Shown piece after piece: positions 59,700-64,000 of a stretch of DNA of 64,000 nucleotides. Location of the stretch: the NCBI GenBank assembly GCA_964618895.1, contig CAZUDO010000063.1, positions 10,517 through 74,516 on the forward strand, given 5' to 3'. Source of the DNA: CAZUDO01 sp964618895. GTDB lineage: Bacteria; Desulfobacterota; Binatia; DP-6. Every line of letters starts with the position of its first letter. Positions within the stretch are counted from its first letter, which is position 1. Under the pieces are notes generated by a model. That model was not told the origin of the DNA and made no database searches. It was given only the letters and a program-made list of their open reading frames with translations. A program made the translations under genes and the position numbers.

Positions 59700-59987
59700 T
59701 CAGCTGGGGGAAATGCGCGGGCAGGTAACGAACGGCTTGCAGAACCGCTTCCCGCTGGGGTTCTCGCAGCAGGCCCGCCGCACCGCCACCGCCCCACGCC
59801 GTCCCGTCGCCGGACAGATCTTGTTGTCGATCCGATAGAGGGTCTGGCCCGTACCGCACCTGGCGGCCTTGCCCTCGCGCTTGAGCCAGCGCTTGCCGGC
59901 CGCATCGGCGGAAGCCGCCGCGCCGAGCACCAGCAGCGCGGCGAGCCCGATGGTCGCTATCTTCCGAGTTGCCGCTCCGATCCGCAT
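59700..59987 (-). CDS. Small secreted cysteine-rich protein at the head of the polysaccharide operon
   Basis: The 95-residue protein has an AAAGGAG ribosome site, a signal peptide (IATIGLAALLVLGAAASADA) and six cysteines in the mature 65 residues (RCGTGQTLYRIDNKIC, RRACCENPSGKRFCKP, FVTC). The basic, disulfide-rich form resembles small toxin-like or matrix proteins. I do not recognise the family. It precedes the wza-like gene by 13 bp, so it may be exported with the glycan or help regulate the operon. Confidence 0.6.
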   Translation of the reverse strand: MRIGAATRKIATIGLAALLVLGAAASADAAGKRWLKREGKAARCGTGQTLYRIDNKICPATGRRGAVAVRRACCENPSGKRFCKPFVTCPRISPS

Positions 59988-60273
59988 CGTGGTCTCCTTT
60001 TGTTTCGTACCCGTCCAGACGGCTCCACGCCGCAGCGGGTCACGGGGGCCGTTGCACGTGATGTGCCAGGCGCCGTGCATGGCGGCGACGCTGGAATCTC
60101 GCGGACCGCGGAGCGCCAGGCGGCATTTCTTGCCCGGAGGGGTGTCGGCCGCGGCACCAGCCTGCACAGCGCCCGACAAGGAATTGACGGTCAGCCGCCG
60201 ATGCGCCACGGCCGAACGCACGTTGCGCACGCGCGCGGCCGGCCCGGAACCTGCACCGGCAACGGCCGAGCCC

Positions 60274-61842
60274 ATGCCCATGACCTGCCCTCGCCCTGCC
60301 GCCCTGCTCCTGGTGCTCTTGGTGCTCGCGACCCCCGGGTACGCCGCCGCGCGCGAGTCCGTGATCCACACCCGCATCGTCGCCGGGCTGCCCACCGCCG
60401 ACTACCCCACCGCCGGCGCGCTGCTGGTCGGCGACGACCCGGCGACGGCGGTGTCCTGGTGCTCGGGCGTCCTGATCGGCTGTCAGACGTTCCTCACCGC
60501 CGCGCACTGCGTGTGCAGCGGACGCGGCGCCACCTGCCAGCGGGCCCTCGGACCGGCACCCGACAGCCGGCTGGTCTATCTCCAGCACGCCGGGTTCGTC
60601 CGCGTCGCGAACATCACCGTCCATCCCGACTACGATTTCCCCCACGCCGACGTCGCGGTGCTTCGTCTCGACAGGCCCGTGACAGGCATCACGCCGGCGG
60701 TCCTCGCCGCGGGCATGCCCCCGGCCGGGTCGCCCGCCACGATCGTCGGCTTCGGCCGCACCGGCGCGAACGCCGACGATCTCGGCATCAAGCGTCGCGG
60801 CGACATCACCCTCGGGACCTGTCCGGCGGACGTGGATGCCGCCAGCAGCGTCTGTTGGACTTTCGACGGCGGCGCCAACACGTGTCAGGGAGACTCGGGG
60901 GGACCGCTGTTCGTGACCACCCTGGAGCGCATCGTCGTCGCCGGCATCACCTCGGCCGGGCAGCATGAGGGCTGTCTGCCCGGCGACACCTCGATCGACA
61001 CGGACGTGTCGGCGTACCGTGCGTGGATCGTCGCCACGGCGGGATCGGACGTCGAACGCACCCGCTGTGGCGGTCTCCCGCCGGTGGGCGACGCCGCCAC
61101 CAGCGTGAGCGTGCTCGATGGCCAGCTCGGGGCCGCCAACGACGCCGACACGCACACGCTCGACGTGCCCACCGGCATCAACGAACTCCGCATCGCGCTG
61201 AACGCGGTCGACGACGGGCTCACCAACTTCGATCTCTACGTCCGCGCCGGCCGCACGGCGACCCTCGGCGAGCACGATTGTCGCGCCGGCGGCGGGCAGT
61301 ACGGCGCCTGCCAGTTCCTGTTTCCCACCCCCGGACGCTGGTCCGTTCTCGTGCGGCGTACCACCGGCGCGGGTCCGTACCAGCTCACCGCCACCACCTT
61401 CGGCGGCGACCCGCCGGTGTGCGGCAACGCCGTGCTCGAAACGGACGAGGAATGCGACGGCACCGACGACGGGGCCTGTCCCGGCGCGTGCAGCACCGCC
61501 TGTGCGTGCGCCGGCATGTGTCGCGTCGGCGGGGTGGTGCCGCTGCACGCGTCGCTCGGGCGCCGGCTGTCGCTGAAGCTCCTGCTGCGCAACCAGTCCG
61601 GCGCCTACGACGGCCTCGACCCGCGCATCGCCGGGCTCGCGCTACGCGTCGACCCCGAAGAGGGCCCGGGCCTCGACCTGGTCATTCCGCCGCGCGACCC
61701 GCGCTGGCGTGGCTCGGGCCGCGTCGGCGACGGCATGCGTTGGCGCGGCCTGGCCGACGGGCGGCGGGTCGAGGTGCGCTGCAAGCAGCTCCCCGCGGGG
61801 CACTGGCGCATCCGGGTGCAGGGAACGGCGCGGCGGTCGTAG
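60274..61842 (+). CDS. Secreted trypsin-like serine protease with PPC-like and Cys-repeat domains
   Basis: The 522-residue protein has a signal peptide (ALLLVLLVLATPGYA), then a chymotrypsin-fold domain at 33-250: IVAG activation start, catalytic His in TAAHC, Asp in HADVAVLRL, Ser in CQGDSGGP. A PPC-like beta domain follows (LDVPTGINELRIAL, GRWSVLVRRTTG), then a short repeat CGNAVLETDEECD and a beta-rich tail. All catalytic residues are intact. IVAG directly after a short propeptide suggests activation by cleavage. It diverges from the polysaccharide operon. Confidence 0.92.
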   Translation: MPMTCPRPAALLLVLLVLATPGYAAARESVIHTRIVAGLPTADYPTAGALLVGDDPATAVSWCSGVLIGCQTFLTAAHCVCSGRGATCQRALGPAPDSRLVYLQHAGFVRVANITVHPDYDFPHADVAVLRLDRPVTGITPAVLAAGMPPAGSPATIVGFGRTGANADDLGIKRRGDITLGTCPADVDAASSVCWTFDGGANTCQGDSGGPLFVTTLERIVVAGITSAGQHEGCLPGDTSIDTDVSAYRAWIVATAGSDVERTRCGGLPPVGDAATSVSVLDGQLGAANDADTHTLDVPTGINELRIALNAVDDGLTNFDLYVRAGRTATLGEHDCRAGGGQYGACQFLFPTPGRWSVLVRRTTGAGPYQLTATTFGGDPPVCGNAVLETDEECDGTDDGACPGACSTACACAGMCRVGGVVPLHASLGRRLSLKLLLRNQSGAYDGLDPRIAGLALRVDPEEGPGLDLVIPPRDPRWRGSGRVGDGMRWRGLADGRRVEVRCKQLPAGHWRIRVQGTARRS

Positions 61843-61885
61843 TCGGCAGCAGGGCGGCCGGCGGTATCCCTGCAAGCTGGCAGCG

Positions 61886-61914
61886 ATGTTCACAGCGTGT
61901 TACTTTGTGAACAT
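61886..61914 (+). promoter_or_regulatory. Inverted repeat over the second vapB start (proposed operator)
   Basis: ATGTTCACA (61886-61894) and TGTGAACAT (61906-61914) form a perfect 9-bp inverted repeat with an 11-base spacer. The right arm contains the first two bases of the antitoxin ATG (61913). The position right over the translation start is typical of antitoxin autoregulation. The arms are AT-richer than the surroundings. Confidence 0.7.
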
Positions 61915-62107
61915 GGCCATCAGACACAAGCACTTGAAGCTCGATCAGCGCAAGATCGATCGGGCCCGGCGTGTGCTCGCGGCCCGGACGGAACAGGAAA
62001 CGCTCGAGCGGGCATTGGACATGGTGCTCGCCGAGGATCGTCTCGTGCGCGTGCTGCGCCGCGGGCGCGCCAGCGGCGGATTTGAGGACGTGTTCGGACG
62101 TCGATGA
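61913..62107 (+). CDS. vapB: VapB-type antitoxin
   Basis: The 64-residue protein reads KHLKLDQRKIDRARRVLAAR followed by TEQETLERALDMVLAED, a ribbon-helix-helix core. The C-terminal RRGRASGGFEDVFGRR is the flexible toxin-binding tail. This is the common VapB form where LKLDQxKIDxAR precedes TETE-type helices. It overlaps the toxin start by four bases (ATGA) and should repress its own promoter at the palindrome covering its start. Confidence 0.9.
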   Translation: MAIRHKHLKLDQRKIDRARRVLAARTEQETLERALDMVLAEDRLVRVLRRGRASGGFEDVFGRR

Positions 62108-62523
62108 CCAAGGTCGTCCTCGACACCGGCCTGTACGTCGACTGGTTCAACGAAGGGCGCCACGAAGGGATCGTCGTCGGGCCCGGCTTCGTCCGGTACC
62201 TCAGCTCCGTGGTCCAGATGGAGCTCCGCGCCGGCGCTGTGACCCGCAATGCCCGCCGACTGCTCGATCAGGTGATCCGCGCGTACGTTGCCGCCGACCG
62301 CGTCGTCGCGCCGTCGCCCGCGGTCTTCGACGAGGCGGGACTCGTCTTGCAGGCGCTTCGGCTGGCAGGTCGCGAGGTGCGTCGTGCTTCGCTCGTCAAC
62401 GACGTGCTCATCGCGCTCACCGCCCGGGCGACGGGGGCCACGGTGTACACGGCCAACCAAGGCGACTTCGTCGCCATACGGCGCGTCCGGGAGTTCGCGC
62501 TCCAGCTCGTGTCCGCGGCGTAA
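62104..62523 (+). CDS. vapC: VapC-type PIN-domain toxin
   Basis: The 139-residue protein has PIN-domain acids at KVVLDTGLYVDWF (D6), VVQMELRAGA (Glu), and SLVNDVLIALTARATGA (Asp), then YTANQGDFVAIRRV with a final Asp. The latter form ANQGDF is typical of one VapC subgroup that cuts tRNA or rRNA. It is translationally coupled to vapB. All active-site positions look intact. A hairpin directly after its stop probably ends the transcript. Confidence 0.92.
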   Translation: MTKVVLDTGLYVDWFNEGRHEGIVVGPGFVRYLSSVVQMELRAGAVTRNARRLLDQVIRAYVAADRVVAPSPAVFDEAGLVLQALRLAGREVRRASLVNDVLIALTARATGATVYTANQGDFVAIRRVREFALQLVSAA

Positions 62524-62524
62524 G

Positions 62525-62553
62525 TTGGGGCGGCGCGGGGTACTCCGCCCCAA
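62525..62553 (+). terminator. Hairpin after vapC
   Basis: TTGGGGCGG (62525-62533) and CCGCCCCAA (62545-62553) form a perfect 9-bp stem with an 11-base loop, starting two bases after the vapC stop. A T-run is missing on the plus strand, so it may work as a weak or Rho-aided terminator. Confidence 0.6.
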
Positions 62554-62814
62554 CGAAATCGACCGGACATCACCGGATCGCCGGCGCCTCGGGGGAGGCA
62601 ACCAGGCGGAGCCGTACGCAAATCGTACATCGTCCAGTTCGCGCCCGACGGGGCGCACGTGGTGCAGGTCGACGAGGCCACCGGCACACGGCGCGAGGAG
62701 ACGGCCCGTGCCCCGGACCGGCAGTTCTTCGTCGTCCGTGCTGGCGAAGGGGTCGCCTCGTGATTGCGTCGTGACCGGCTCCATGCTCTTTTCCCGCGAC
62801 GGAGGCTGACGGCC

Positions 62815-63849
62815 ATGGGACTTCGCATCGGGATCAACGGCTTCGGACGCATCGGGCGGCTCGTGTTCCGCACCGCCACCGAGCGCGGCATCGAGGTGGT
62901 GGCGGTGAACGACCTCGTCCCCGCCGACAACCTCGCCTACCTCCTCAAGTACGACACCACGCACCGGCGCTTCATGCTGGGCGGCAAGCCGGCCGACGTG
63001 AGCGCGGGCGCGGACCGCTTCACCGTCAACGGCAAGGCCACGCGGACGCTGTCGGTGCGCAACCCGGCCGAGCTGCCCTGGAAGGACATGGGTGTCGACT
63101 ACGTACTCGAGTCCACCGGGCTGTTCACCGACTTCGAGGGCGCCAGCGGGCATCTCAAGGCCGGCGCCAAGCGGGTCGTCATCTCGGCACCCACCAAGAG
63201 CGGCCCCGAGCAGGTGCCGACGTTCTGCCTCGGCGTGAACGCCGACACGTACGATCCGGCGAAACACACCGTGATCAGCAACGCGAGCTGCACCACCAAC
63301 TGCCTCGCGCCGGTCGCGAAAGTCATCAACGACACCTTCGGCCTCGAAGAAGGCCTGATGACCACGGTACATGCCGCCACCGCCACGCAGCCGACGCAGG
63401 ACGGCCCCAGCCGGAAAGACTGGCGCGGCGGCCGCAACGCCTACCAGAACATCATCCCCGCCGCGACCGGCGCCGCCAAGGCGGTCACGCTCTGCATCCC
63501 GGCGCTCAAAGGCAAGCTGACGGGCATGGCCTTCCGCGTCCCCACCGCCGACGTGTCGGTGGTGGACCTCACCTTCCGCACTGCCAAGGACACGACGCTG
63601 AAGGACATCAACGCCGCCATGAAGGCGGCCGCCGCGGGCGCCATGAAGGGCATCCTGGCCTATACCGACGAGGAGGTCGTCTCCAGCGACTTCATCGGCG
63701 ATCGCCACAGCAGCATCTTCGACGCCGCCGCCGGCATCGAGCTGAACAAGCGCTTCTTCAAGGTAGTGAGCTGGTACGACAACGAGGCCGGCTACGCCAC
63801 GCGCTGCGTGGACATGCTGGAGCTGCTGGCGAGGAAGGACGGGAAGTAG
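62815..63849 (+). CDS. gap: Type I glyceraldehyde-3-phosphate dehydrogenase
   Basis: The 344-residue enzyme begins LRIGINGFGRIGRLVFRTAT, the NAD-binding start, and has the catalytic Cys in ISNASCTTNCLAPVAKVIND. VHAATATQPTQDGPSRKDWR and GKLTGMAFRVPTADVSVVDL complete the signature. It converts glyceraldehyde-3-phosphate to 1,3-bisphosphoglycerate. ATG 62815 has GGAGG 9 bases before it. The VHAATATQPTQDG variation (usual MHSYTxDQ) is seen in some proteobacterial forms. No other glycolysis genes are next to it in the window. Confidence 0.96.
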   Translation: MGLRIGINGFGRIGRLVFRTATERGIEVVAVNDLVPADNLAYLLKYDTTHRRFMLGGKPADVSAGADRFTVNGKATRTLSVRNPAELPWKDMGVDYVLESTGLFTDFEGASGHLKAGAKRVVISAPTKSGPEQVPTFCLGVNADTYDPAKHTVISNASCTTNCLAPVAKVINDTFGLEEGLMTTVHAATATQPTQDGPSRKDWRGGRNAYQNIIPAATGAAKAVTLCIPALKGKLTGMAFRVPTADVSVVDLTFRTAKDTTLKDINAAMKAAAAGAMKGILAYTDEEVVSSDFIGDRHSSIFDAAAGIELNKRFFKVVSWYDNEAGYATRCVDMLELLARKDGK

Positions 63850-63869
63850 GCCCCTCAGTCCCACCCCTT

Positions 63870-64000
63870 TCAAGGTGTCTTCTTGGTCCGCGCCGCCGCC
63901 ATCAGCCGCGCCGTGGAGTGATGGCGCTGGGCGACACTCCGCGCGACGTAGCCTTTGGGCACGGGTTTCTTCGGCGCGCGCCGGCTCTTCCGCACCGTCG
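63870..64000 (-). CDS. 3' end of a basic protein (runs off the right edge)
   Basis: The last 42 codons of a minus-strand frame end at the TGA 63872-63870. The residues are strongly basic (TVRKSRRAPKKPVPKGYVAR, then ARTKKTP), like the tail of a nucleic-acid-binding protein. Too little is visible to name it. It converges on gap with a 20-bp gap. Confidence 0.35.
   Translation of the reverse strand, partial: TVRKSRRAPKKPVPKGYVARSVAQRHHSTARLMAAARTKKTP

Noticed and set aside
62554..62763. Frame ending SYIVQFAPDGAHVVQVDEAT...VAS before gap
   Set aside because: The phrase looks protein-like but no start codon or ribosome site precedes it; possibly a remnant, not reported as a gene.
1..64000. CRISPR arrays, rRNA genes, complete insertion sequences with terminal repeats, prophage structural genes
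   Set aside because: Looked for by eye on both strands; none found. The only transposase-like gene is the RAYT, which has no terminal repeats.

Overview
The window is 64 kb of very GC-rich DNA (by eye close to 70% G+C) from a Gram-negative bacterium. Outer-membrane barrels, a TolC-type channel, Wza-type export protein, many lipoboxes and a BamE-like lipoprotein support the double membrane. The gene mix (secreted proteins with CTTDxC-type cysteine repeats, a trypsin with a PPC-like domain, a DUF4331 protein, a selenocysteine tRNA, vapBC pairs) resembles uncultured deltaproteobacterial or Binatota-like soil and groundwater genomes. That placement is inference; there is no rRNA or other decisive marker here.

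Layout. 0-8.4 kb: a DUF4331 fragment divergent from an ECF sigma / ChrR-like anti-sigma pair, a ferritin-fold di-iron protein, and envelope or secreted proteins (outer-membrane barrel, cytochrome c, a copper monooxygenase-like protein, RNase T2). 8.4-10.8 kb: decay and mobility, with a frameshifted secreted gene, an intact vapBC, a vapBC scar and a 5'-truncated cysteine-repeat gene. 10.8-15.1 kb: rsmD, hflX and a sulfatase. 15.3-18.4 kb: selC (tRNA-Sec) followed by a row of small unknown genes and a Rieske/ferredoxin pair, which looks like an island next to a tRNA. 18.4-25.9 kb: a BlaI-type repressor, an M56 membrane protease and a complete heavy-metal RND efflux system (channel, adaptor, pump). 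26.4-27.3 kb: two lipoproteins with AT-richer composition. 27.8-33.7 kb: one tightly coupled operon with a chromate transporter, an Fe/Mn superoxide dismutase, a secreted lectin-like protein and a three-gene iron-type ABC importer. 33.7-35.3 kb: a truncated regulator, a REP-associated tyrosine transposase with a near-consensus promoter, and a lone antitoxin-like gene. 35.4-42.9 kb: a CBS/CorC membrane protein, an L,D-transpeptidase, a P450/nitroreductase pair and a membrane-fused spermidine-synthase-like protein. 42.9-60 kb: a minus-strand polysaccharide operon of 13 genes plus one small secreted leader gene. 60.3-63.8 kb: a trypsin-like protease, a second vapBC and gap (GAPDH).

How the parts work together. 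The clearest regulatory result is a perfect inverted repeat, AACACCGA-N7-TCGGTGTT, that occurs twice with the same spacing. One copy overlaps the -35 of blaI and the other sits at the 5' end of the channel gene. I read this as the BlaI operator tying the BlaI/M56 protease switch to metal efflux; the protease has a His/Cys-rich loop instead of a penicillin sensor. The polysaccharide operon holds a complete PglF-PglE-PglD-PglC set, so its glycan probably starts on di-N-acetylbacillosamine (or a close amino sugar). It also has three glycosyltransferases, a flippase, a polymerase/ligase, a tyrosine kinase, an export protein and a uronic-acid-forming dehydrogenase. The chrA/superoxide dismutase pair matches the chrA-chrC arrangement of known chromate-resistance operons. 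Together with the RND pump it makes 18-34 kb a metal and oxidative-stress region.
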